A DNA stretch of 53,347 nucleotides from Actinoplanes palleronii (GTDB lineage Bacteria > Actinomycetota > Actinomycetes > Mycobacteriales > Micromonosporaceae). Both the position numbers and the translations under genes were made by a program. The stretch is taken from assembly GCF_016862315.1 (NCBI RefSeq), contig NZ_BOMS01000164.1, positions 1 to 53,347 on the forward strand, written 5' to 3'. Shown here in pieces: positions 46,663-53,347 of the stretch; positions within the stretch are counted from its first letter, which is position 1, and each line of letters begins with the position of its first letter. Under the pieces are notes generated by a model, which saw only the letters and a program-made list of their open reading frames with translations, did no database searches and had not been told where the DNA came from.

Positions 46663-47523
46663 TCACAGTGGCGGTGCCCGGCCGTCGCCGTCCTCGCCGC
46701 CGCCGAGCGCGGCGCCGATCGGAACGGCGAAACCGATGCCGATGAACGTGCCGGCGTCGGTCGGGTTGGCCAGCGCCACCACGATGCCGACCACCTGACC
46801 CTGATCGTTGATCAGCGGCCCGCCGGAGTTGCCGGGGTTGACCGCCGCGTCGAACTGGATCAGCCCGGCGATGTCGGCCTGCTCGTCCCGGTTCAGTTTG
46901 CGGTCCAGCCCGGAGACGACGCCACTGGTGGTGGAGTCGACAAGGCCCAGCGGGTTGCCGATCGCCACGACCGTGTCACCGACCTCGACGCCGCCGCCGA
47001 GCACCGCCGGGACCAGCGTCTCCGGCAGTTTCGCCGGGGTCAGCGTGGCGATGTCCTGCTCCGGGTTGGTGCTGGCCACCTCGGCCGCCGAGGAGGTGCC
47101 GTCCGCGTACGTCAGCTTGATCGTCTCGGCGCCGTCGACCACGTGGTTCGCGGTCATCACGGTGCCGTCGGCGTTCGCGATCACGCCGGTGCCGGTGCCC
47201 GCCTCGAGCGCCTTCTTGGCGTCGTGGCCGGTGGTCTGGATCAGCACCACCGACGGGATCAGCGTCTGGTAGACCTCGGACACGGTGAGCGGGCCCTGCG
47301 ACGCGGACGGCGACACCTTGGGCGCGGCGGCCCCGGGCGTCGTCGTGTCACCGCCGTCGCGCATCAGCACGACTGCGGTGATCGACACGGCCCAGACCGC
47401 GACCAGCGCGATCAGAGCCGTGCGGCGCAGGTCAGGAGTATTCCACCGGGCCACTCGGCTGGGGGCCGGCTCCTCCGGGCGGGGCTCCGGGGGTTCGGAG
47501 CCGTCCGGGCGGAGCACGGTCAT
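46663..47523 (-). CDS. Membrane-anchored trypsin-like serine protease (HtrA-like, no PDZ)
   Basis: A 286-residue protease. One membrane segment (about 35-54) anchors it; the rest is extracytoplasmic. The triad is complete: His127 in VMTANHVVDG, Asp157 in NPEQDIATL and Ser233 in NPGNSGGPL. No PDZ domain follows, so it is shorter than DegP/HtrA. Leading the operon with moxR 35 nt downstream links it to envelope protein quality control. GTG at 47526 is an equally possible start. Confidence 0.9.
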   Translation of the reverse strand: MTVLRPDGSEPPEPRPEEPAPSRVARWNTPDLRRTALIALVAVWAVSITAVVLMRDGGDTTTPGAAAPKVSPSASQGPLTVSEVYQTLIPSVVLIQTTGHDAKKALEAGTGTGVIANADGTVMTANHVVDGAETIKLTYADGTSSAAEVASTNPEQDIATLTPAKLPETLVPAVLGGGVEVGDTVVAIGNPLGLVDSTTSGVVSGLDRKLNRDEQADIAGLIQFDAAVNPGNSGGPLINDQGQVVGIVVALANPTDAGTFIGIGFAVPIGAALGGGEDGDGRAPPL

Positions 47524-47564
47524 CACGGCACGACCGCCACACTCAGCATTACTTGACCCTAGAA

Positions 47565-47583
47565 GCGATTCCTAGGAATTCGC
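47565..47583. promoter_or_regulatory. Palindrome in the protease/small-protein divergent region
   Basis: TTCCTAGGAA (47569-47578) is a perfect 10-bp palindrome, and GCGA/TTCGC flanks extend it with a one-nt offset. It lies 42 nt upstream of the protease start and 162 nt ahead of the small TM gene, in the only long non-coding stretch between these divergent genes. An operator role is inferred. Confidence 0.45.
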
Positions 47584-47744
47584 CGTGAGAGTTCTGACGG
47601 TTTCCGGTACGCAAGATCCCCCATTTACCTGCAAAGCCGTCATGCCGGAGTGCTGCCAGGTACCACCTAGATCACCGACAGCCCGCGCACAGGCCCGGCC
47701 GGAAAGATCCCCCGCGCCCGCGTACGCACTTTCAGGAGCAGCCG

Positions 47745-48026
47745 ATGACCACCGGACAACCCGCAGCGGAACAGGCCGACGGACCACCGGAGCCGTGGAC
47801 GCCGCCGGCCTCCCGCAGCCCGGGCGAGCCCGGCACCCCCGCCTTCAAGCGAACGCTGATCACCGCGGTGCTGGCCACCGCGATCGTCAGCTCGGCCCTG
47901 ACCGCGGGGATCATGGCAGCGCTCACCGGCGACGACAATTCACCCGCCGGTGGCGGCCGAGGCGGCCCCCCGGGAATGAATCAGCAGAACGGCCCGGCCG
48001 GCGGCCGAGCCTTCCCCGGCACCTGA
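47745..48026 (+). CDS. Small one-TM protein, paralogue of the 48360 gene
   Basis: A 93-residue protein: Pro/Glu-rich N-terminus, one membrane helix (about 38-60, RTLITAVLATAIVSSALTAGIMAAL split at the ends), and a short Gly/Asn/Pro-rich tail. The helix closely matches that of the gene at 48360 (MILIAAVLATAVASSGITAA), so the two are duplicates of unequal length. It ends 3 nt before palindrome array B. No recognised domain. Confidence 0.75.
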   Translation: MTTGQPAAEQADGPPEPWTPPASRSPGEPGTPAFKRTLITAVLATAIVSSALTAGIMAALTGDDNSPAGGGRGGPPGMNQQNGPAGGRAFPGT

Positions 48027-48029
48027 CAA

Positions 48030-48255
48030 GCGTGGGGCTTTGAGGCGCGCTCCGCACCCAAACTCCCCACACACGACGCCAACCAGACGAGCGTGGGGAC
48101 TTACGGCGCGCTCCGCACCCAAACTCCCCACACACGAAGCCAACCAGACGAGCGTGGGGACTTACGGTGCGCTCCGCACCCAAAGTCCCCACACACGAAG
48201 CGAACCAGGTGAGCGTGGGGAGTTGCGGTGCGCTTCGCGCCGAGAAGCCCCACGC
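48030..48255. repeat. Palindrome array B: four copies, 61-bp period
   Basis: Copies start at 48030, 48091, 48152 and 48213, again with an exact 61-bp period. The third copy is the best: GTGGGGACTTACGGTGCG (48154-48171), loop CTC, CGCACCCAAAGTCCCCAC (48175-48192), an 18-bp stem with a single 2-nt internal loop. Spacers begin ACACGAAGCCAACCAGACGA and are nearly identical. Both arms are of the GTGGGGACTT type, unlike array A. The 48027-48359 stretch between the two paralogous genes holds this array, unassigned sequence at 48256-48345 and the ribosome binding site. Confidence 0.93.
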
Positions 48256-48359
48256 ACGGCGCGCGTCGGGACTGACAGCGGACGCCTATCACGGGGACAG
48301 GGTCCACATAGTGCGGGTGGCGACGCTGGTGTTCCGCGATGAACCGAGGAGTCGCCGTT

Positions 48360-49034
48360 ATGAGCAACAACGAAGCAGCCGGCCTGCCGACCACGTCGAC
48401 CCTGGCGGTCACCGAGCCCACCGGCACGGTGGACACCTTGCAGCCCCGCGACCCGTGGGCCGAGAACGCCGCGAACCCGCACGGCGAGCCGGCCACCGAG
48501 CTGGTGCCCACCTCGCCGGAGTGGGCCCGGACCGGTCAGGTCATCGAGGTCAGCGGCACCCCGGCAGCCGCCACTCCGCCGAGCGGCCCGGCCGGAAGCG
48601 GTCCTGCCCTCAGCGGACCGGTGGCGATGCCGGGGCAGGCAGCCGGTGGTCCGCCGCCCGGCGCCTGGACACCGACGGCCGGCCCGGCGACCGGTGGCGG
48701 CAAAGCGCCGAAGAAGCCCCGCAGCGCGAAGATGATCCTGATCGCCGCCGTGCTGGCCACCGCGGTCGCCAGCTCCGGCATCACCGCCGCGATCATGGCG
48801 ACGGTCGGCGGCTCGTCCACCCCGGCCGTCACCCAGCAGGGCGGCCCCGGCGGTGGCGGCGGCATGCCGGGCGGCGGTGGCGGCTTCGGGGGCGGCGGCA
48901 GCATGGGCGGCCAGTCCGGCCAGCAAGGCGGCACCACCGACCAGGGCACGACCGATCAAGGCACGACCGATCAGGGCACCACCGACCAGGGCACCACCCA
49001 GAGCGGCACCACCGGCACCGGCACCGGCACCTGA
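48360..49034 (+). CDS. One-TM protein with Gly-rich and TTDQG-repeat tail
   Basis: A 224-residue protein: Pro-rich cytoplasmic-type N-terminus, one membrane helix (about 124-146), then a Gly-rich outer tail (GGGGGMPGGGGGFGGGGS) and four TTDQG repeats. Its membrane helix pairs it with the small gene at 47745. GAGGAG sits 8 nt before the ATG at 48360. The tail may be a wall-spanning spacer. No enzyme domain is visible. Confidence 0.78.
   Translation: MSNNEAAGLPTTSTLAVTEPTGTVDTLQPRDPWAENAANPHGEPATELVPTSPEWARTGQVIEVSGTPAAATPPSGPAGSGPALSGPVAMPGQAAGGPPPGAWTPTAGPATGGGKAPKKPRSAKMILIAAVLATAVASSGITAAIMATVGGSSTPAVTQQGGPGGGGGMPGGGGGFGGGGSMGGQSGQQGGTTDQGTTDQGTTDQGTTDQGTTQSGTTGTGTGT
48930..48989 (+). repeat. 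15-bp in-frame repeat encoding GTTDQ units
   Basis: Four 15-bp units (GGCACCACCGACCAG core) start at 48930, 48945, 48960 and 48975, at the extracytoplasmic C-terminus of the one-TM protein. Confidence 0.92.
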
Positions 49035-49072
49035 CCGGAAGCCGCTGATCGGGGCCGGCCGGCACGCGGCGC

Positions 49073-49101
49073 GGGGACGCACCCGGATGAGGTGCGCCCC
49101 C
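49073..49101. terminator. Bidirectional terminator between convergent genes
   Basis: GGGGaCGCACC and GGTGCGcCCCC form a 10-bp stem with one mismatch around a 7-nt loop. It lies between the one-TM gene and the StyA-like gene end. Confidence 0.78.
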
Positions 49102-49130
49102 CGACGCTCACGACGTACCGGAAAAGGGTC

Positions 49131-50384
49131 TCAGCCTGCGCCGTTGACTTCCGCGAGGTAGGCGGAGGCCTTCTCCGGGTCGACGAACCAGTTGAGGAAG
49201 TCGTTCGGGTCGACGAAGCCGGCGGCGAAGCGACGGGCGATCTGCTCGTTCTGCGAGGCGGCGCCGAGCAGCTGCTGGACGTGCGGCGGGAGCGGCTGCA
49301 GCATCGCGTTGGTCCAGCCGGTGACGGCCATGCCGTGCGCGGTCCAGAACGCCTCGAACGTGTCGGTCATCCACTGCTCGTCGAACGGCTGGTCGCCGCG
49401 CGCCAGGATGGCCTGCAGGTAGTGGTGGGCGGCCTTGGCCGCGGTGTTGCTGCCCTGGCCGGTGATCGGGTCGTTGGCGATCACCACGTCGGCGAGGCCG
49501 AGCACCTTGCCACCGCCGGGCAGGTGGGCGACCGGGCGCCGGACGGTCGGCGTGTACCGCCCGTGCAGGGTGGCCTTGGCGTCGGTGAGCCGGACGTTCC
49601 CGGCCCGCTCGTGCACCCAGGGCAGGTATTCGCGGATCAGGTCGAGGGTGATCCCGAGGTGCTGCTCGGGTGCCATCCGGCCGGTGTTGCCGGCCCAGCG
49701 GTCGAGCGGGCCGCCCGGGACGGCCTCCCAGAACAGGATGTCGCACGGGCCGGTATGGGTCAGCGCCGGGATCACGAAGAGCTCACCCAGACCGGGTACG
49801 GCATGGAACCCCACATGCGGCACCGGCCACTTCGGATCCGGCTCGAGCCCGTGCACGTACGCGACCGCCAGCCCCCGCTGCGGCTCGGAGTACTGCGAGC
49901 GGCTCGGGTCCCGGTCGAACATCGCCACCAGGTCACCCTTGCCGGCCGCGACGACGGTCAGGTCGTACCGGCCGAGCTGGGTGATCGCGTCGAGGTCCTG
50001 GGTGGTGACCGCGTTGTAGATGACGTCGACGCCACGTTCCTCGGCGTCCTGGAGCCAGCGGGCCATCTTGATCCGCTGGTCGGTCGACTGGGCCGGCCGG
50101 TCCAACGGCGCCGTGATCTCCAGGGCCAGCTGGCCGGGCGGGGCGGAGAGGGCGACGCGCAGGCCGTTGATCGCCGGTGTCTCGTTCTCCCAGTGGTTCA
50201 ACCCGTAGGCCCGCTCGGTCTCGAGCGCCAGGTGGAACATGGCCTGGGTGGACGTCGGCCAGCCGGTGCGGATCTCCTCGGGGGTGCGCGCCGACATGAG
50301 GGTGACCTCGTAGCCCTCGGCCCGCAGGCTGAGGGCGAGCTGGAGACCGGCCTGACCGGCTCCGACAATGAGGATCTTGCGCAA
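49131..50384 (-). CDS. StyA-type FAD-dependent monooxygenase in a conservon
   Basis: A 417-residue flavoprotein. The FAD motif is ILIVGAGQAGLQLALSLRAEG. The rest matches the styrene/indole monooxygenase (StyA/SMOA) family, including a conserved central PLDRP and GQGSNTAAKAAHHYL end-of-FAD-domain motif. StyA enzymes epoxidise aromatic or indolic substrates with FADH2 from a separate reductase; no StyB-like reductase is adjacent. The gene is 24 nt downstream of cvnD, so it belongs to the conservon transcript. Its substrate is unknown. Confidence 0.87.
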   Translation of the reverse strand: MRKILIVGAGQAGLQLALSLRAEGYEVTLMSARTPEEIRTGWPTSTQAMFHLALETERAYGLNHWENETPAINGLRVALSAPPGQLALEITAPLDRPAQSTDQRIKMARWLQDAEERGVDVIYNAVTTQDLDAITQLGRYDLTVVAAGKGDLVAMFDRDPSRSQYSEPQRGLAVAYVHGLEPDPKWPVPHVGFHAVPGLGELFVIPALTHTGPCDILFWEAVPGGPLDRWAGNTGRMAPEQHLGITLDLIREYLPWVHERAGNVRLTDAKATLHGRYTPTVRRPVAHLPGGGKVLGLADVVIANDPITGQGSNTAAKAAHHYLQAILARGDQPFDEQWMTDTFEAFWTAHGMAVTGWTNAMLQPLPPHVQQLLGAASQNEQIARRFAAGFVDPNDFLNWFVDPEKASAYLAEVNGAG

Positions 50385-50408
50385 GTTACTGCCTCCTGTA
50401 GAGCTTCT

Positions 50409-51050
50409 CTAACTGGTGCCGGAGTTGGCGAAGGGGATGGCCGGCACACCGGCCGCGGCAGCGCGTTCGGTCGCGTGGTTCACCACGGCCAGCAGGGCGT
50501 GTGCGACGTTGCGCGGTTCGCGGATGTCAGCAGTGATCAACGGAACGTACGGCGGCAGGGTGAGTGCCTCGCGCACCTCGGAGAGCTCGTGGGTCTGCAG
50601 ACCGTGGAACAGGTTGACGCAGACAACCCACGGTACGTCCGCGTCGTTCTCGAAGTAGTTGACCGCGGCGAACGAATTCTCCAGATTGTTGGTATCGACG
50701 AGCACCAGGGCGCCGACCGCGCCCCGGACCAGGTCGTCCCACATCGGCCAGAACCGGGGCTGCCCGGGCGTGCCGAAGAGGTAGAGCACCAGGGCCGGGT
50801 CGATGGTGACCCGGCCGAAGTCCATCGCCACCGTGGTGGTGACCTTGTCGATGCCCGGGTCGAGCCGGTCGATCTGGGCCGCCGCCGCGGTCATCCAGGA
50901 TTCGGTACGGATCGCCGGGATCTCCGAGATGGCCTCGACCGCGGTGGTCTTGCCGACCCCGAAGCCGCCCGCGATGACGATCTTCGCGGAGGACATCTGC
51001 TCCGGGGAGGCCACGGATTCCCGGTCAGGTGAGTCGGAGAAGGCCGGCAC
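50409..51050 (-). CDS. cvnD: Conservon GTPase (CvnD)
   Basis: A 213-residue Ras-like/MglA-type GTPase: P-loop GGFGVGKTT, switch TTVAMDFGR, G3 LFGTPGQPRF, plus VLVDTNN. GTG 51050 has GGAGAG upstream and overlaps cvnC by 26 nt; an in-frame ATG at 50996 is possible. CvnD exchanges guanine nucleotides under CvnA-C control, in a system compared with heterotrimeric G proteins. Confidence 0.95.
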   Translation of the reverse strand: MPAFSDSPDRESVASPEQMSSAKIVIAGGFGVGKTTAVEAISEIPAIRTESWMTAAAAQIDRLDPGIDKVTTTVAMDFGRVTIDPALVLYLFGTPGQPRFWPMWDDLVRGAVGALVLVDTNNLENSFAAVNYFENDADVPWVVCVNLFHGLQTHELSEVREALTLPPYVPLITADIREPRNVAHALLAVVNHATERAAAAGVPAIPFANSGTS

Positions 51051-51375
51051 GGAGTCTCTCCAGAAGCGCTAGGTCTTGGGAGGGGCGGGCCTCGTGGACC
51101 ACGAGTTGCCCGATTTTGAGCAGGTCGCTGATCAGCAGCCGGGTCAGGCCCAGCGGGAGCCCGCAGGTCGCCGACAGCTCGGCCACCGAGCACATCCGGC
51201 GGGCCTGCTCGTAGAGCGTCCGGGTGGCCGGGGCCAGGCTCGCGGCCAGCACCGGGTCGTACCGGTTGCCGGTGGACACCAGGGTGTGGATCAGGAGCGG
51301 GCTGCGGCTGCTGGTCCGCCCCCGCGCCGTCATGTACGGGCGCACCTTCCAGTGCAGCCCCGGCCTTCGGGCCAT
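51025..51375 (-). CDS. cvnC: DUF742 protein (CvnC)
   Basis: A 116-residue DUF742 protein: RSPLLIHTLVSTGNRYDPVL near the N-terminus and a winged-helix-like CSVAELSATCGLPLGLTRLLISDLL. In conservons it joins CvnB and CvnD. It overlaps cvnD by 26 nt and lies 46 nt after cvnB. Confidence 0.94.
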   Translation of the reverse strand: MARRPGLHWKVRPYMTARGRTSSRSPLLIHTLVSTGNRYDPVLAASLAPATRTLYEQARRMCSVAELSATCGLPLGLTRLLISDLLKIGQLVVHEARPSQDLALLERLRAGLLRLT

Positions 51376-51421
51376 GCGGTGACTCCGTTTCAGCGAAGTG
51401 CGACGTGCTGCGAGAAAGGGG

Positions 51422-51883
51422 TCAGCGCACCGGTGCGGGCAGGGTGCGCTGGTGCATGGCGTGCCGGGTCTCCGGGGTCAGCGCGTGGCCGACGGACTGG
51501 CTGAACGTGGTCATGGCGTACCCGAGGTGGCCGATCTGGGTCTGCGGCTGTGCCGACACCAGCAGCGCCGCGACAAAATCGCCGGCCGGGTCGTCGATCC
51601 GCAGGAACGCCAGGTGGCCGTGCGGGTAGCGGATGCTCAGGTTCTCCGGTGCGCCGAGCTGGAGCAGGCCGCCGAGCTGGCCGGTGATGCCGAGGAACCC
51701 GGCGGCCAGCGCCGCGACGCTCTCCGCGTGTTCCCGGCTCAGGTGGCCGGACGAGGCGAGCTGCAGCCCGTCCGCGGAGACCAGGACGACCGCGGTGATC
51801 GTCGGCACCTCACGGACGAGCTGGCCGATCAGCCAGGAGACGTCCGGTGGCCCGCCGTCGGCGGTGGAACGGTAGTCGGTCAT
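51422..51883 (-). CDS. cvnB: Roadblock/LC7 protein (CvnB)
   Basis: A 153-residue roadblock/LC7 domain protein (VSWLIGQLVREVPTITAVVLVSADGLQLASSG is the family start, read in two parts). Roadblock proteins regulate GTPases; CvnB works with CvnC on CvnD. Its start overlaps the cvnA stop as ATGA. Confidence 0.95.
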   Translation of the reverse strand: MTDYRSTADGGPPDVSWLIGQLVREVPTITAVVLVSADGLQLASSGHLSREHAESVAALAAGFLGITGQLGGLLQLGAPENLSIRYPHGHLAFLRIDDPAGDFVAALLVSAQPQTQIGHLGYAMTTFSQSVGHALTPETRHAMHQRTLPAPVR

Positions 51884-53130
51884 TGCGGTCCTTCGGCATT
51901 CTGAGGGGCGCTCGAGGCGCGAGGGGTGGCACTCGAGGAATGGGGAGCGGCATTGGGGGAATCGACCCCGTGGCGCGGGGCCTTGGAGCGTGCGGCGTCG
52001 ACACCCGCGTTGAAGTCCGCGGCGTCGTCGTGCCAGGTGGTCTGGTGGACCTGAGTGGTGGGCGGGGGCGGCGGCGGGTCGGTGCCGCGGACGCTGGCCG
52101 GCACCCGGCGCGGCATCGGGACCGGCCGGTGCAGCGGCAGGACCATCGTCACGTCGTCGTGGTGGTTTGCCGGCGGCATCCCCGGCGGCGGCTCCGACTC
52201 CGGGAACAGCGACTCCGGGAACGAGGACTCCGGGAATCCCGAGGAGCCCGCGAACGACGAAGAGTCCGGGAACGCCGAGGCCGAGGACGACGGCGAGGTC
52301 GACGGCGAGGCCCGCGGCGCCTCGCAGAGCAGGTCCGCGCCGATCAGCAGCATCGCGATGGTGCCCCGCGGCTGGCGCGGCACCAGCCGTACCCGCAGCG
52401 ACCGGTGCCGCCGGGTGAGCACGGCGGCCACCGACAGGCCCAGGTGGGCCGGCTGCAGCTCGGTGGCCGGCGGGCTCTCCGGGTCGGCCAGCATCCGCTC
52501 GATCCACGGCAGGTGGGCCGGGTTGAGACCGATGCCGTTGTCCTCGACCCGGATCACCACGTCGCCGTCGCCGGTCAGGTGCGCGGCGATGGTGACCGGT
52601 TCGGTCGGCGGGGAGTAGCGGTCGGCGTTGTCGATCAGCTCGGTCAGGATCCGGATCACGTCGTCGGCGGCGACCGCGGCCACCGCGAGGTCGGCGATCG
52701 AGCCGAAGTGCAGCCGCTCGTAGTGTTCGACGGCGGCGCCGGCCGCGTGCGTGACGTCGTGCAGTGAGGTGATCTGCTGATCCGGGTCGTCGAGCGGTTC
52801 GCCGGTGAGCACCCGCAGGTTCTCGGCGAGGCGGCGGACCCGGGTGACCGAGTGGTCGATCCGGAACAGGATCTTGCGCCGTTCGGCGTCCTGCTCGCGG
52901 AATTCGGCCTCCCCGATGTGATGAACCGCTTCCCACGTCAGAGTGAGCAGCCGGAGCGCGAACTCACCGGCCACCGGACGCCAGGGGTCCGCTTTGTCCA
53001 CCGGGCCGTCGACCGGCGGTGGTTCCGGCCGCGTCTGCGGCGGCGGGTCTTTTTCCGGTACGACCTCGGGTACGTCCTGCTGGGGAGGCCGTCGCCGCAA
53101 CCAGCTCATCCAGCGGCTTGCCTCGGGCAT
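51880..53130 (-). CDS. cvnA: Histidine-kinase-like ATPase of the conservon (CvnA), cytoplasmic form
   Basis: A 416-residue protein with a dimerisation helix containing IDHSVTRVRRLAENLRVL (near 92-109), an ATPase N box (LTELIDNADRYSPP) and G1 box (VEDNGIGL). After about residue 275 it is low-complexity: Ser/Pro-rich with FPESS-type repeats, then a Pro-rich tail. Typical CvnA proteins have transmembrane sensor domains; none is visible here, so the input is probably cytoplasmic. It leads the four-gene unit; upstream (53131-53347) there is a hairpin and no gene. Confidence 0.9.
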   Translation of the reverse strand: MPEASRWMSWLRRRPPQQDVPEVVPEKDPPPQTRPEPPPVDGPVDKADPWRPVAGEFALRLLTLTWEAVHHIGEAEFREQDAERRKILFRIDHSVTRVRRLAENLRVLTGEPLDDPDQQITSLHDVTHAAGAAVEHYERLHFGSIADLAVAAVAADDVIRILTELIDNADRYSPPTEPVTIAAHLTGDGDVVIRVEDNGIGLNPAHLPWIERMLADPESPPATELQPAHLGLSVAAVLTRRHRSLRVRLVPRQPRGTIAMLLIGADLLCEAPRASPSTSPSSSASAFPDSSSFAGSSGFPESSFPESLFPESEPPPGMPPANHHDDVTMVLPLHRPVPMPRRVPASVRGTDPPPPPPTTQVHQTTWHDDAADFNAGVDAARSKAPRHGVDSPNAAPHSSSATPRASSAPQNAEGPQ

Positions 53131-53299
53131 CGATTGCTCCCCAATCAGCCTGCCGTCCTACCGAAACGGCAGAAGATCACCGGCTACGAGGTCTGTACCG
53201 TACCCGCCGGATTGTCGGGCTGGCTATCGCTCGCGCCGCGGGATTACCTCACAAGCGTGAATGTGCTCGGGCCGCGTACCCCCTGGCGGAAACGCGAAA

Positions 53300-53328
53300 G
53301 CGGACCAATCCACAGTGGATTGGCCCGC
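53300..53328. terminator. Strong hairpin at the right edge
   Basis: CCAATCCAC-A-GTGGATTGG (53305-53323) is a perfect 9-bp inverted repeat with a 1-nt centre, extended by GCGG/CCGC to 13 bp with one mismatch. No gene follows within the window, so it may end a gene beyond the edge or be an operator of the conservon. Nothing else is assigned in 53131-53299. Confidence 0.5.
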
Positions 53329-53347
53329 CCTTGCGGAGCGCCTAGCC

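Noticed and set aside
48030..48255. CRISPR-like array
   Set aside because: The period is regular, but the repeated part is a palindrome of about 40 nt, the spacers are nearly identical to each other rather than unique, and no cas gene is near.

Overview
The window is high-GC, densely coded DNA with GTG starts, 1-8 nt gene overlaps and actinobacterial gene families: SigE-family and ECF sigma factors, a conservon, UvrA-like and LAL-type LuxR genes. Prepilin-like genes, a sigma28/WhiG-type promoter, a conservon carrying a StyA-like flavoprotein and MEDS/STAS proteins suggest a Micromonosporaceae member, most likely Actinoplanes-like. That placement is an inference from gene content; no rRNA or marker gene is present. 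I see no rRNA, CRISPR, prophage or insertion sequence.

Layout. (1) 33-836 is a MOSC protein, followed by a gene-poor stretch with repeats. (2) 1546-11758 is a carbohydrate locus: a secreted clan GH-A hydrolase, a GH127 beta-L-arabinofuranosidase and a three-gene ABC importer lacking its ATPase, divergent from a LacI repressor that appears to start at CTG and is followed by glgP. (3) 11906-14667 holds a SigE-family sigma factor with a membrane partner and its own ECF-type promoter, then a quinone oxidoreductase whose stop codon lies in a palindromic repeat. (4) 14729-22224 holds a UvrA-like protein, a two-component system and an RND pump. (5) 22283-26305 is a three-gene minor-pilin operon with Ig-like and ricin-lectin-like ectodomains behind a sigma28/WhiG-type promoter. 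(6) 26328-30917 holds a MEDS-STAS protein, an acyl-CoA dehydrogenase, and a YCII plus ECF42-type sigma pair in which the sigma factor is fused to a truncated tyrosine-recombinase-like domain. (7) 31091-38443 is a translationally coupled LuxR-hydrolase-LuxR-hydrolase array. (8) 38447-40740 holds YefM/YoeB, a MerR-methyltransferase pair and a Gly-Cys-Val tRNA cluster. (9) 40927-47523 holds a small protein, a P450 and a serine protease-MoxR-DUF58-VWA-VWA operon. (10) 47745-49034 holds two paralogous one-TM proteins separated by a palindrome array. (11) 49131-53130 is a conservon (cvnA-D) ending in a StyA-type FAD monooxygenase.

Three signals stand out. One is a family of about 40-nt palindromes, dispersed or in arrays with an exact 61-bp period, mostly sitting at gene 3' ends. 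The second is the sigma factor-recombinase fusion that stops 9 nt before such a palindrome. The third is the minor-pilin operon with adhesin-like ectodomains and a sigma28/WhiG-type promoter. All functional statements are from reading the sequence; no database search was run.
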